Assembly (NCBI GenBank): GCA_000415965.1 | Contig: KE356560.1 | Coordinates: 300,433-364,432 of the forward strand | Origin: Haloquadratum walsbyi J07HQW1 | GTDB taxonomy: Archaea > Halobacteriota > Halobacteria > Halobacteriales > Haloferacaceae | Direction: 5' to 3' | DNA length: 64,000 bases | In this document: in pieces, positions 17,592 through 27,431 of the stretch | Position numbering within the stretch: the stretch's first letter is position 1 | How the letters are laid out: every line of letters begins with the position of its first letter | Program-made: the position numbers and the translations under genes | The notes under the pieces: generated by a model | Seen by the model: only the letters and a program-made list of their open reading frames with translations | Databases searched by the model: none | Told to the model about the DNA's origin: nothing

Positions 17592-18035
17592 AATTATGAT
17601 TAACAGTGTAACTGCTATCGACAGTTCCGTTTTCTTCCGTGAGCCACCCTGTCTCGTTAGCGACCGTGGTCAATTTCTTGAGAGTGGGGATTCCTGTTTC
17701 CACGACGTGCTGTCCATCCGCAGCATCAAACGAACCCGATGAGATGAACAGACCGAACACGGTCTCCACGGGTGTTGTGTCTTCGAATTGCCCCAGTCTC
17801 TGTTGAGCGTTTCAAAACCGCGTGACAGGATATAATCGCAGCGTTTGCATCGCTTATCGCTTCCCTTCTCTATCCATCCCATCTCAAGCCCGCAGGCAGG
17901 ACACTTTGCGCACCCACACCGGGTTTGATTTGACGCCACACGACGCACACTCCTTCGTCGTCTAGATTGGATATTCGAAATGATTTTGACATCCGCGTCA
18001 CGCCAGTCCTTCGGGGCAAGAATGTGAATACCACT
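17592..18035 (-). pseudogene. C-terminal relic of an IS1341-type TnpB
   Basis: Minus-strand frames joined across frameshifts give the typical haloarchaeal TnpB ending. First TTKECASCGVKSNPVWVRKVSC (to about 17895), then after a shift SCPACGLEM, then ILSRGFETLNRDWG (about 17805-17845), then TPVETVFGL...HVVETGIPTLKKL (about 17670-17770). These correspond to the zinc ribbon, the DRDWNAA region and the conserved TPVETALP...KRVVETGSPTLK tail. No RuvC Asp/Glu region and no TnpA are present. The element is dead. Confidence 0.75.
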
Positions 18036-18262
18036 GCTAGTGACTTTATTTCGCCTTCGGTGACTTTGTCTTGTTTAGTTTCGTATCTATATATCAGTTG
18101 GATTAGACATAGCTCCAAACGAAACAGTGATGCGGTCCCCATTTGTTATCATAATAGAACAGCACATACAATCAGAGTCAAGATGTCTCAGCCGTGCTGA
18201 AGGTATCTACGCACAAAGAGGAACAAAAGAACGCGCAGCAGCGTGTTTGTTTATTACTGCAG

Positions 18263-19054
18263 CTATTCGCTCTGTGTCACTATTCGTTCTTTGCCCTGCC
18301 ACTCCGCAGAATTATCTTGTGGGTCATATCCAAGTGTTTCCTTTGCGCGTGCAATTGAGTAGTACTTCCGGTCATTATCAGAGATTCCATAGATAATCTC
18401 AAAGTCATACTCTGCGGTAATACACTGCGAGAATAAATGCGCACAGTCTCGATATGAGAGCCACATTGCTTGACCTCGCTCATAATCGATAGGCGGATGA
18501 CCCTCGGTCAAATTTCCAATGCGGACATTTGCGACTGCGATTCCATGGTTGTCGTGATAATACCGCCCAATCACCTCGCCAGTCGCCTTACTTACCCCAT
18601 AGAGATTACTCGGTCGTGGAAGCTCGTTTCCATCAAGACGGTATGTATCATTTTTTCGGTACATTGCTGGTGTTCGGTCATTCGTTTCATATGAGCCGAC
18701 AGCGTGATTTGATGAAGCAAAAATGAATCGATCAACATCAGCGTTGACCGCAGCTTCATACACAGCTTGTGTCCCATTAATATTATTCTCTAAGACGCTT
18801 TTCCATGGTGCCTCAGGGCGAGGGTCGCCTGCAAGATGAATAACTGCTTTGCATCCCTCAATTGCATCAGTCAGCGCATCCGTGTCTGTGACATCGGAGA
18901 TAAACACATCCTCATCAGCAACTCTTGAGGGGCGGCGATCATGCGGGACGGGTTCGCGGTCAAACAACCGCCATGCGAAATCTTCACCAGCGTGACGTAA
19001 GATCGCCTCGCCGACCCGTCCGCTTGCTCCCGTCAACAAAACCGGCTCGTCCAT
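18263..19054 (-). CDS. azf: NAD-dependent glucose-6-phosphate dehydrogenase (archaeal zwischenferment)
   Basis: A 263-residue extended short-chain dehydrogenase/epimerase. The NAD site GASGRVGEA is at residues 9-17, and the catalytic YxxxK appears as YGVSKATGE after PRPSNL. The blocks IHLAGDPRPEAPW, FASSNHAVGSYE, NVRIGNLTEGHPP and YGISDNDRKYYS match the Haloferax volcanii Azf protein as I know it. That enzyme oxidises glucose-6-phosphate with NAD in the haloarchaeal oxidative pentose phosphate pathway. A general sugar epimerase is the alternative, but the similarity over the whole length makes Azf the better call. It is divergent from the mptD gene. Confidence 0.85.
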   Translation of the reverse strand: MDEPVLLTGASGRVGEAILRHAGEDFAWRLFDREPVPHDRRPSRVADEDVFISDVTDTDALTDAIEGCKAVIHLAGDPRPEAPWKSVLENNINGTQAVYEAAVNADVDRFIFASSNHAVGSYETNDRTPAMYRKNDTYRLDGNELPRPSNLYGVSKATGEVIGRYYHDNHGIAVANVRIGNLTEGHPPIDYERGQAMWLSYRDCAHLFSQCITAEYDFEIIYGISDNDRKYYSIARAKETLGYDPQDNSAEWQGKERIVTQSE

Positions 19055-19174
19055 TCACCTATTACTGAGATAGGCGTGGCTAAGAAATCCCCGGTTCGAA
19101 TCAATCTCAGGATTTCTCTCAATAGCTATGACGATAGCGACAAACATCATCGTATCTTATGTGTTATCACGTTC

Positions 19175-19573
19175 ATGCCCGCCGAGGACGAACCATTACA
19201 GACGACTGAGGCAACGACCGCTGAAGAAGCATGTTTTGAGGCTGGTATTAAGTTCGGCACACTCTATCATCAGTTTGCTGGAACGCCTGTGAGTCCAGCT
19301 AGCGCATCGACTCTTGAGGATGCAATCGCAGACGCAATCGAAAATCAACCACACTGTGAGGCTGTGACTGTCACTGTGAGGGCTGACCGGCTTGAAACTG
19401 CGCTTGCTGAGCAATCCGCTGAGTATACCGAGCTAACCGGGAAATTTCTTGATGTCACAATGCAGATTGAATACAACGGTTGTCAGGTACAAACGCAAAT
19501 GGCAATGGATGGTGATTATCCACTCATGGAGATCATCGCCATCGAATCTCCGAAGACTGATCCAATTGAGTAG
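19175..19573 (+). CDS. mptD: Archaeal dihydroneopterin aldolase MptD
   Basis: A 132-residue protein with the MptD (DUF372) pattern: FEAGIKFGTLYHQFAGTPV near the start, then SASTLEDAIADAIENQP, YTELTGKFLDVTMQIEY and the ending MAMDGDYPLMEIIAI. The family cleaves dihydroneopterin to 6-hydroxymethyl-dihydropterin for pterin/folate-type cofactor synthesis. The frame is open back to a GTG at 19076, but the upstream 33 residues do not look like the family, so I chose ATG 19175 (MPAEDEP). The molybdopterin enzymes upstream use a different pterin route, so linkage is not evidence for a shared pathway. Confidence 0.8.
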   Translation: MPAEDEPLQTTEATTAEEACFEAGIKFGTLYHQFAGTPVSPASASTLEDAIADAIENQPHCEAVTVTVRADRLETALAEQSAEYTELTGKFLDVTMQIEYNGCQVQTQMAMDGDYPLMEIIAIESPKTDPIE

Positions 19574-19661
19574 TGGTGCTGAGACTGTCGTCTCATGCAT
19601 CGTGTAATCCACTTCTGCTCTCGGACGTGTCTTTATAACTCTTGGCGTCCAATCCACCGAT

Positions 19662-20072
19662 ATGAGTAGTCAGAGTACGCTTAGCGACGATGATTTATTT
19701 GGCGAAGCAGCCGAGGAGATGCGTGAGGAGGTCGAAACTCATCTTGATAACGCTCAAACAGCACTCCCAGATGCCACCTCAGTGTGGCAGACGAATGCTG
19801 ACAATGTCTTAGGAGCACTCAATGGACTTCGTTCGGCACTTGACGCAGACGATGCCGAAGAGCATCTCCGGCAGGCAAAAAAGACATTTGTCGTTGGAAC
19901 CCGTGCAGATGCATTCGACGACCCTGACGAACTCCGCTCAGAAGTTGAGTCTGTTGAGGAGTTGCTCACATCGATTAATACAGCAGATGAGCTTGCAAGT
20001 GAGCTGACAACAACGGTACCACAGCTGCACGATCAACTTCCGGAGGCTGATGAGGAAACCGAAGAATCGTGA
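19662..20072 (+). CDS. DUF5790 family protein
   Basis: A 136-residue acidic helical protein (MSSQSTLSDDDLFGEAAEEM). The pattern DLFGEAAxEMREEVExxLDxA, then DNVLGALNGLRSAL and LRQAKKTFVVGTRADAF, matches a conserved haloarchaeal family that I know as DUF5790. No function is known. A coiled-coil or helical-bundle fold is likely. Confidence 0.75.
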   Translation: MSSQSTLSDDDLFGEAAEEMREEVETHLDNAQTALPDATSVWQTNADNVLGALNGLRSALDADDAEEHLRQAKKTFVVGTRADAFDDPDELRSEVESVEELLTSINTADELASELTTTVPQLHDQLPEADEETEES

Positions 20073-20406
20073 GTGACGCTGACTCACTCAACTGATATAA
20101 ACAGCGCTTAGTGGTTTGGGTCCTCGCCGAAGGATTGTGTAAGTTCCAATTCCGTCACAACCCATATCTAAGTATTATCCTCCGTGTGGTATTAGATCTC
20201 AATCACCATTCACTCATTTCAGACTTTGTTTCTCACACACCGAGGTTTTTGCATCGACAGTGAGCTTCCCTGTCTGACACATGTTGAAACGGTAAAATCA
20301 AATGTTCATATTGTCCACTCAGCAGCGTGAACGATGCGGTGCTATCTCACTCTGTCACAAATCTCATATCGCGGTAATGAGCAATTTTTAGCTCTGTGCC
20401 GCCGAG
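20073..20406. other. Spacer between converging genes, nothing seen
   Basis: These 334 AT-rich bases contain no plausible gene, RNA or repeat that I can recognise. Confidence 0.45.
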
Positions 20407-22362
20407 TTAGTCATCTGCGGTATCAGTCTCGATTGATGTTTGTGAAGCGCGCTGTGTTGCTCGTTGGATGAACGTTTCAGGCAGTTCCTCAATTTCGCCC
20501 GCCTGAACACCCCATAGATGTGCATACAGCCCATCAGCAGCGAGTAATTCGGTATGTGTTCCACGTTCAACAATCTCTCCATCATCAAGCACAAGAATTC
20601 TATCTGCATCTTTAATCGTTGATAGTCGATGTGCGATACTAAATGTCGTTCGATCAGCAGTTAGACGATCTATCGATCGCTTAATCAACATCTCTGTTTC
20701 AGTATCGACATCTGATGTCGCTTCATCGAGTATCAGAATCTCGGGATCTCTGAGGACGGCGCGTGCAATCGAAAGGCGTTGTCGCTGTCCACCAGAGAGC
20801 TTGACTCCTCGTTCACCGATTTCTGTATCGTATCCGTCTGGGAGATTCATAATGAACTCATGTGCTTCTGCTGTTTTCGCCGCATCAATAATCTCGTCGC
20901 GAGAGGCGTTGAATGTCCCATATCGAATGTTTTCTGCCACCGTTCCATAGAACATAAACGTATCTTGGCTTACGTATCCGATTGATTCCCGGAGACTTGG
21001 GATTGTTATTTCACGAACATCCGTTCCGTCAACTGTAATTGCCCCCTCATCAACGTCATACATCCGAAGGAGGAGTTTGAGTACCGTTGACTTTCCAGCT
21101 CCAGTTGGACCAACGAGTGCAAGCGTTTCACCGCCGGGAATCTCGAAGGAAATATCCTTGATTGTTGGCTCTTCATCAGTTTCATACCCGAATGTGACAT
21201 CGTCATACTGCACCGTGCCCGTGTTGACATCAAGTGCTGGCGCGTCGGGATCGTTGACAATCCGTGCGGGCTCATCCATCAACCCGAAGATTCGCGCTGC
21301 GGAGGCATACGCCCGCTGATACATATTGATTATCTGCCCAAACTGCGACATCGGCCAGATAAATCGCTGCGTAAACAGGATGAATCCAACAAACTCTCCT
21401 GGGGTCAGCGACCCTGAGAAGAAAAGCGGTGCCTGACCGGTCTGTTGGTATGTTAACACCCATGCTCCGCCAATGAGGAATGTCAAGACGAATCCAACCC
21501 CAGAAAGAATGCGTAATGCAGGGAAGAATGTGATTCGCGTCTTGATGGCATCCCAGTTTGAGTCGAAATACTCCTGTGAGGTGTCATCGACTCGGTCTGA
21601 CTCGAAGTTCTCTGTGTGTGCAGACTTAATCACTTGAATCCCACCGAGATTATTCTCAAGACGAGAGTTCAACTGCCCAACCGATGATCGGACATCGGCG
21701 TATTTCGGTTGAATTATTTTCACAAACCGATATGTGAAGTACCCAATAAGCGGAACGACGCTGAGAGTGACAAGCGCGAGTTGCCAATTCCAGTATAGTA
21801 AAATCGCAGCAATCCCAAGAACCATCACTCCAAGCCGAAATGCTGAGTTCATCCCGTCGTTGAGAAACCGTTCTAGTCTATTCACGTCATTTGAGAGAAT
21901 CGACATCATCTCGCCGGTTTGCTTATCAGCGAAAAACGAGAGACTCAATCGCTGCATCTCATTATACGTGTCCGTTCGAACCGCATGCTGGACACGCTGT
22001 GCGAATGCATTCCATCCCCAATTTCGGGTCCAATGAAATGCCGCAGCACCAAAGAACGCTCCGGCAATGAGAAAAACGGAGACATAAAGTTGCCCGACCT
22101 GATCGGTCGGTATCCATGCTGCTGGAACAAACCATAATGAGAATGTCCGTTCATCGAGAAAGATTGCATCCACCGCGACCGCGAGTAATACCGGTGGAAG
22201 AAGATCGAGAACACGAGCAGCGATACTTGAGATAATTCCAATAGCTATCGCTGGTATATTTTCGCGACCGTATGTCGAGAAAAGCCGTCGCATCGGATTT
22301 GACACGCGTTCGCGCTGTGACTCGAACGGATCATCATCATCTGCAGGGACCGCATCCATCAC
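20407..22362 (-). CDS. ABC exporter, fused permease and ATPase (MsbA/MDR type)
   Basis: A 651-residue half-transporter. Residues about 40-340 form six membrane helices of the type 1 exporter domain. The ATPase follows with Walker A GPTGAGKST, signature LSGGQRQR, Walker B ILILDEATSDVD and the H-loop AHRLSTI. It would work as a homodimer exporting lipids, peptides or drugs; the substrate is not readable. The tail ends in an acidic TDTADD segment. It stands alone with 330 and 500-base gaps on either side. Confidence 0.93.
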   Translation of the reverse strand: MMDAVPADDDDPFESQRERVSNPMRRLFSTYGRENIPAIAIGIISSIAARVLDLLPPVLLAVAVDAIFLDERTFSLWFVPAAWIPTDQVGQLYVSVFLIAGAFFGAAAFHWTRNWGWNAFAQRVQHAVRTDTYNEMQRLSLSFFADKQTGEMMSILSNDVNRLERFLNDGMNSAFRLGVMVLGIAAILLYWNWQLALVTLSVVPLIGYFTYRFVKIIQPKYADVRSSVGQLNSRLENNLGGIQVIKSAHTENFESDRVDDTSQEYFDSNWDAIKTRITFFPALRILSGVGFVLTFLIGGAWVLTYQQTGQAPLFFSGSLTPGEFVGFILFTQRFIWPMSQFGQIINMYQRAYASAARIFGLMDEPARIVNDPDAPALDVNTGTVQYDDVTFGYETDEEPTIKDISFEIPGGETLALVGPTGAGKSTVLKLLLRMYDVDEGAITVDGTDVREITIPSLRESIGYVSQDTFMFYGTVAENIRYGTFNASRDEIIDAAKTAEAHEFIMNLPDGYDTEIGERGVKLSGGQRQRLSIARAVLRDPEILILDEATSDVDTETEMLIKRSIDRLTADRTTFSIAHRLSTIKDADRILVLDDGEIVERGTHTELLAADGLYAHLWGVQAGEIEELPETFIQRATQRASQTSIETDTADD

Positions 22363-22867
22363 TATAATTTAGGGTTCAGGCCGGATAACGGTTGCTGAGA
22401 GCGCGAGTCGCTCACGAGACGGTGTTTCGATACTCGTTTGATTTATGCTGGCGTGTTGGTGATTTAATATATTCAACTGTGTGTAATAGTCAATATTTCT
22501 CGGGTTTTCAGCTTATCAAAGCTCAAGACGGACACATCGGGGTTTTGATGCTGATATTGATGTGACCCCAAGGCAGTTGACGCTGCGAAATCACCCGAGC
22601 TCTTGGTTTATCCAACAACTCGCGGTATTCGTGGCAAACAACTCCGGTTCGAATCACATATACTCAGTGCGCTTTTCAAATGAGCGCTAAAAGATACACA
22701 GATCTGAAAACGCCAACGGTCGACTCTAACGCTGTTAGTTGTGCCGAGGGTTCGCTATCATCGAGATTTCGAGAAACAGAAACAGAGCTGAGGGTTCATC
22801 ATTGAATTAGTAATTTTAGATGCCAATATGATGAAACCAATATAAAAAATCTTTCTCGTGTAGACAA
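22363..22867. repeat. Spacer holding a GGGGT...ACCCC loop element
   Basis: No gene is visible. At 22538-22570 the sequence CGGGGTTTTGAT, GCTGATATTGATGTGACCCC forms a stem GGGGT/ACCCC around GAT-rich hexamer-like units. The same motif occurs in the opposite strand at 61138-61195 and 61555-61580, so this is a dispersed element, probably the end of an IS200/605-type relic. Confidence 0.45.
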
Positions 22868-23269
22868 TCACAACGTTCTATCCTCCACCGTAGGGTCGAT
22901 CCCTGCATCTGCTAGGTCGGATCGGATTCGTTTTCGAAGTGGCTCTGGAACGGTTGTCCGACCGACTGGGACTGCTGTCTCCCCATCGCCTTTGACTTTC
23001 CAATAAAGCACGCAACGTGAGGGCGCATAGAACTCAATACTATATCGATCATTTTCCCCCTGATAATGAACGCGAGCCGCATAGTCATCGACACTCCACC
23101 CTTCCAGTTCGTCAAGCCCAACCAGCGTGTTTGTATCAACTGTTGTGTCGTCATCATCGTGGGTATGAGTTTTCGATTTGGTCACTGATTGACTTTCCTC
23201 GGTGTGTGTCTCTGCGACTTCGTCTATTTGATCATTACTAACTTGGTCTTTATTTGAAATATCGTCCAT
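22868..23269 (-). CDS. Hypothetical acidic protein
   Basis: A 133-residue protein (start MDDISNKDQVSND). The frame is open farther upstream, but that part does not look haloarchaeal. The first 60 residues are polar and low in complexity with a TKSKTHTHDDDD run. The second half is a compact domain with WSVDDYAARVHYQGEND and FYAPSRCVLYWKVKGDGE, ending in an Arg/Lys-rich helix. Domain unknown to me. Confidence 0.65.
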   Translation of the reverse strand: MDDISNKDQVSNDQIDEVAETHTEESQSVTKSKTHTHDDDDTTVDTNTLVGLDELEGWSVDDYAARVHYQGENDRYSIEFYAPSRCVLYWKVKGDGETAVPVGRTTVPEPLRKRIRSDLADAGIDPTVEDRTL

Positions 23270-24254
23270 GACGATACATCTGTGCGGAACCCATTGAGCC
23301 TGCTGTCTTCTTTTCACAGTCACGCAGAGGACTATCATCACGTAGTCACTGAGCATATCATACAGTATCACTGACTGAGTGATCAGTCTCACAGCAACTC
23401 TGAGCGAATGAGCTAAATACAGGCGTCCGTCCCGCTTTGCCTTTGGAAAAGAGCGACCGACGAGAACGAAAACGAGACCGAGTCCAAGTCCGAGTCGGGA
23501 CGAACAGGGGAGATGGTGTGCCCAGAGCTTTAATATTGACTCGGACTCTGATTCCAGGTTCTGGTATGGTAAGATCGCGAAGCGACTCAGTAAATCAGTC
23601 ATCGCTTTGTTTTGTTGTTACTGCATTGGACGGCATGGGCTTCCCCTCCTCGCCTCCGGTTGATGTTGGTGGTGGGGAGAGGGATGCTCACCACGCTTTT
23701 GTGATAGTGTTCGCACGCGCACCACCGGTCCCGGTTGTGGTTGAGTATCTATCCGGGAGGATCGGAACACTCCGACCCACTCCTGAAGTGAATTCGCTTG
23801 CAGACTGCGGAGTCTGAAATCGCTGTGCTCACGCCGGGGAGACATTCTGACACAGACATAGATACAGATGCAGGAAACCCTCACCAAGCGAGAGACCGTA
23901 GAGCAGCGTATCTCACCAGATGACTGTGTGCCTGCTGTCCGCAGGCTGCATTCAAGTTATTGAATTGACTATATCAACGATCGTCATCACTAACGAGTAA
24001 GTTCTTCGACGACCGGACTCGTGTGGGCTTCCGTGCTCCCGCTGTCAGGTAAATGAAATCCTTCCTGAGAAACAAGCGTTGATGATCACTCTGCATGTAT
24101 TGAGTCAGAACCCCCGTCGGTTTCCTCTCATCCATACTCGCTCTCCTAGGCTCGCTCCTTGAGCAAGGGGACTCCACCTCGAAACTGTTGAATGACACTG
24201 ACATGATATTCACTCGATTCACCCAAGATATTATCTATGAGGGGACTAACAAAC
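23270..24254. other. Spacer with TnpB-like 3' relic
   Basis: The stretch 23640-23910 on the plus strand has higher G+C than its surroundings and contains RPTPEVNSLADCGV followed by AGETF-like text. The DNA around CTTGCAGACTGCGGAGTCTG (a 6-bp hairpin) parallels the block at 27040-27150. Both resemble the 3' end of haloarchaeal TnpB genes. At 23974-24222 a minus frame (VLTQYMQSDHQRLFL) may be another fragment, of unknown origin. No intact gene is present. Confidence 0.4.
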
Positions 24255-24803
24255 TCAACTGTCCTCTCGGGAGCTATCTCGGGTAATATCCTGCGAAGAC
24301 GCTGAAGCGAATTGAGTGATTTGTACATCATCACCAACCGTGATATTATGCTTTTCTGTATAATTATATGACACCTCAAGCACGTACTTTCCACGTCCTG
24401 GATACTGCTGAAGACTGTCAGTCGGTGTATTTCTCGGCACCTCTGCGTGATGGATTCGTGTAATCGTTCCTGTCATATCGATAAATATGATATCGATTGG
24501 AAATGACATATTACGCATCACGTATGCATAGCGATCTTCGCTATCATGGATAAACAACATCCCTTCATCTGCGGCAAGTGATTGTGTCTCACTCAATCCT
24601 GTATACCGTTTTTGTGGCGTATCAGCGATACGCACAGAGACGCGTTCTAACTGCTCGCCAGTTTTATTATCGGTAATTTCGATGGTTTCCCTGTCATATT
24701 CACCAGTTGGTCCGATCCCAGGAATCACTGTCACGAGTAACACCCCGACAAGAATCGCACCACTCGCCACCACGAGAGCCCGTGTCAATAACGGTCTGTC
24801 CAT
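24255..24803 (-). CDS. DUF192 family protein, membrane-anchored
   Basis: A 182-residue protein. An N-terminal hydrophobic helix (ALVVASGAILVGVLLVTVI) anchors it, then a DUF192 domain with RYTGLSETQSLAADEGMLFI, YVMRNMSFPIDIIFID and YPGRGKYVLEV, all typical. The domain lies outside the cytoplasm. DUF192 proteins are widespread in haloarchaea and have no firmly known function. The C-terminus is a short Ser/Asp-rich tail. Confidence 0.88.
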   Translation of the reverse strand: MDRPLLTRALVVASGAILVGVLLVTVIPGIGPTGEYDRETIEITDNKTGEQLERVSVRIADTPQKRYTGLSETQSLAADEGMLFIHDSEDRYAYVMRNMSFPIDIIFIDMTGTITRIHHAEVPRNTPTDSLQQYPGRGKYVLEVSYNYTEKHNITVGDDVQITQFASASSQDITRDSSREDS

Positions 24804-24999
24804 ATACTCCGGTATCGACTTCTGCGCCTAACAGTGTCGGCATCTCGAATCTGATACATGGTACTTGTTTATGACCCGATTGAGGATCATCTGTGTAAAA
24901 TTGAAAACGGTTATAACCGCGAATAAGCTGGTTATGAATAGAAGGGCTCTCATACAGCGAAAGAAGAGCGACGTGAGAGTATATTCATACAGTTTGATA

Positions 25000-25072
25000 G
25001 GGCTCGTGGTCTAGCGGTTATGACGCTTCCCTTACAAGGAAGAGGTCGGTGGTTCAAATCCGCCCGAGCCCA
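25000..25072 (+). tRNA. tRNA-Val (anticodon TAC)
   Basis: A 73-base cloverleaf. The acceptor stem is GGGCTCG with CGAGCCC and the discriminator base is A. The anticodon stem CTTCC/GGAAG closes a loop CTTACAA with anticodon TAC, reading GUA-type valine codons. The T arm has GGTTCAAATCC. No intron is seen. CCA is not encoded. Confidence 0.95.
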
Positions 25073-25132
25073 CTATTATCGGATTCGATAGGAGCCTCAT
25101 TGATGATCGTTCCCTGTGGAATTGATCATGGG

Positions 25133-25459
25133 TTACTCACGAAGTCGTGCGCCAGGTTTCCATGTATTACCATCTAGATGAACCAGCTCATACCGTTCGA
25201 GAACCTGGAGGAGCGTTACCACTGCGTCAGCATCGCCTGACAATGATGATTCATCTGTAACCTGCTCAGCAACGACACTTCGAGTGCCACCGTCGAGTTG
25301 TTCCACCGCTTCCAGCACGGCTTCGGCATCTGCGAGCAGTGGTTCAAGTATATCCGCACCCGTTGTGTCAATCCGAAGCTTGGACATGACTTCATTATAC
25401 TCCCCAGAAAGACTCATCGATACCGACACACCATCGGATGGTTCGGAATCGTCGCTCAT
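25133..25459 (-). CDS. Hypothetical protein, possible winged-helix fold
   Basis: A 108-residue acidic protein starting MSDDSEPSDG (an in-frame ATG six codons upstream is less likely). Helical text from DILEPLLADAEAVLEAVEQLDGG to VVTLLQVLERYELVHLDGNTWKPG resembles a small wHTH or helical bundle of haloarchaeal proteins. No named family is recognised. Confidence 0.65.
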   Translation of the reverse strand: MSDDSEPSDGVSVSMSLSGEYNEVMSKLRIDTTGADILEPLLADAEAVLEAVEQLDGGTRSVVAEQVTDESSLSGDADAVVTLLQVLERYELVHLDGNTWKPGARLRE

Positions 25460-25721
25460 CAACCACATATATTCCACCAGTAGTATTTAATATTCCGCAT
25501 TCAAATGTATATTTTCGATATTGATGAATGAATCTCGAATCGAAAACAGCAATTTTCCATATCAGTCTATCAACGACCGGCTGATAGCATTGAGCGCATA
25601 TAATATATTTCTATATGGCTTCCACATGAGGTGATGTTTACTAATAGGCTAACAATTATCGGGAGATGAGTGATAGCAGAGATACGCCAGACCCAACATG
25701 AAAATAATAATCAATAGATAG

Positions 25722-26225
25722 TTGAAGCAAATATTAATGACAATGTCAGAACGCAGTGCCAAACTGCTGTGGGTAGCTCTCTTCGGTGTAGTGCTCTCTG
25801 TTGGTCTCTCTGCACTCACGCTTGTCTATTTGATAATCGCGATTACATCTGGAATCCTCGCTGCAACCCCACTCATTGAACTCGTTGTCGACGTCGCTGT
25901 CCCGGCTGTCATTGCACTCGCAGTCTTTGCGATGCTTTGGATTGTCTCAGTCATGAGCCTCGTTTGGGCATTATTTCGACGGGCTATGCAAATTGAAAAT
26001 TATCAGCTTGCAACTGCATTTGCACGAGTTGAACAACAAGTCCCACCAATCAGTGTTCTTCACCTCTCTACAAGATTCACTCCGATGCCCGCGAGTGTTG
26101 AACGCGACCTCTCCACTGAGACAACGCGCGCGCTAGCTTCGTTACGTCGTCAATATGTGACCGGTGATATTTCCGATACAACGTTTGAACGGCGGATAGA
26201 CCGTCTCTTGATGAAAGATCTTTGA
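25722..26225 (+). CDS. Membrane protein with SHOCT-like C-terminus
   Basis: A 167-residue protein (start at ATG 25722, or MTMSERS at 25737). Two hydrophobic helices (ALFGVVLSVGLSALTLVYLII and VAVPAVIALAVFAMLWIVSV) occupy residues 15-80. The end LASLRRQYVTGDISDTTFERRIDRLL is a SHOCT-like short helical domain found at protein C-termini. Function is unknown. The region after it is a long relic-filled gap. Confidence 0.75.
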   Translation: MKQILMTMSERSAKLLWVALFGVVLSVGLSALTLVYLIIAITSGILAATPLIELVVDVAVPAVIALAVFAMLWIVSVMSLVWALFRRAMQIENYQLATAFARVEQQVPPISVLHLSTRFTPMPASVERDLSTETTRALASLRRQYVTGDISDTTFERRIDRLLMKDL

Positions 26226-27431
26226 TCGACACAGAAGGATACTATTACATTTGACGTGTAGCAGGTGGTGACATCTTCAAATCTCTTACTCATCGCTGTT
26301 AACATGGTCACAAAGATCGCACATGCTCATTCTCTGTAGAAGTTGACTCATAGATGCCTGATTCATCAGATGAGACACCGATGGTTACCGACAGGACCGG
26401 CGGTTCCAACTCAGAGCACTCTGTAAGTCACGCAGCTTCATCCCACCCGTGATACTCTTATGTGGCTGTGTGGAGTGGTCATGAGCCAAAAAACATTGAG
26501 CAACGAAGGCTCACCTGACCTATGATCGTTTATACACAATCGCAGTCGATATCTCATATCAAATCCTGTTCGTTCCAGTGACTGATACAATAATCTGAGG
26601 AGCAAAACACAAGATATTTGATGATAGTGTTGCCAGATATTTTCGTTCCGATGGAGGAGCGCCCGCCTCTGGCTGGGCGGTGTGACGATCAACCAAGCCA
26701 AACTATGACACGCTGCGTTTCGCCACGGGTCGCTTTGCTGTCGGGTCACACTCTCCGACAATAGCGACAGCGCAGCGGATACACATAGATGACGCGTCAG
26801 TAAGTGCGTTGCGCCATCTAACTGTGACTGAGGGCACTCGTCTCTCTTCTTCGGCAAACATCGGAGATGCGAGCAGGGAGGGGACACAGCGCCCGCATGC
26901 GTCTATTAGATTTCTCCACCTGATGCTCCTTCAATCGAATGTGTGATACTCACAACGCCTCCGGCGGTGTTCGAGCGCAATAAGAATGTGCACCATCAGG
27001 TGTGGTCGAGTGTCCACCCGGGAGGTGTGGGACGTCCCAAACCACCGCTTAAACGAGGTTCGCCTGCGGAGTCTGGAACCGTCGTGTCCACGTTGGATAC
27101 AAGCTCCGATACCGACACAGGAACCCCCACCCTCGATAAGTGAGAGGTAAGGACCCTTGAGTGCGGGAAGAGGGGTCGCTTACATTGGTCCAGCCCGTAT
27201 ATCTGTTCTGAGCCCAATTGAGTACTACTGCACCACATACACTCGCTGAGGGGGTTGTGTCTCAGCTATTGAGAATCTGTTGTTGATAACGCTGCTGTGT
27301 TGAATAGTGGTCTCTGAGACAAGGTGAAGTGACACCGATTTCGAGATTACTGGTATCAGTCCTCAATCATCCACTCAAAATCCCACTGTCCCAGCCAACA
27401 CCACTACTCAACACAGCAGATAACGCACTCA
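26226..27431. mobile_element. Long spacer with decayed IS1341/TnpB 3' region
   Basis: The plus strand at 26997-27143 translates to WSSVHPGGVGRPKPPLKRGS, PAESGTVVSTLD and a stop, which looks like the variable tail of a haloarchaeal TnpB. At 26640-26690 a G+C-rich stretch includes an inverted repeat CGCCC/GGGCG. The minus-strand ORF 26438-26887 has non-haloarchaeal composition and is probably noise. No complete transposase is left. Confidence 0.45.

Noticed and set aside
19076-19174. Longer N-terminus of the MptD gene from GTG
   Set aside because: The 33 extra residues do not match the family and the ATG at 19175 fits its usual length.
23437-23817. 126-residue plus ORF
   Set aside because: Reads through a relic; only its last part resembles a TnpB end, the rest is low-quality text.
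26438-26887. 149-residue minus ORF
   Set aside because: Cys/His/Leu/Arg-rich composition unlike haloarchaeal proteins and no known domain.
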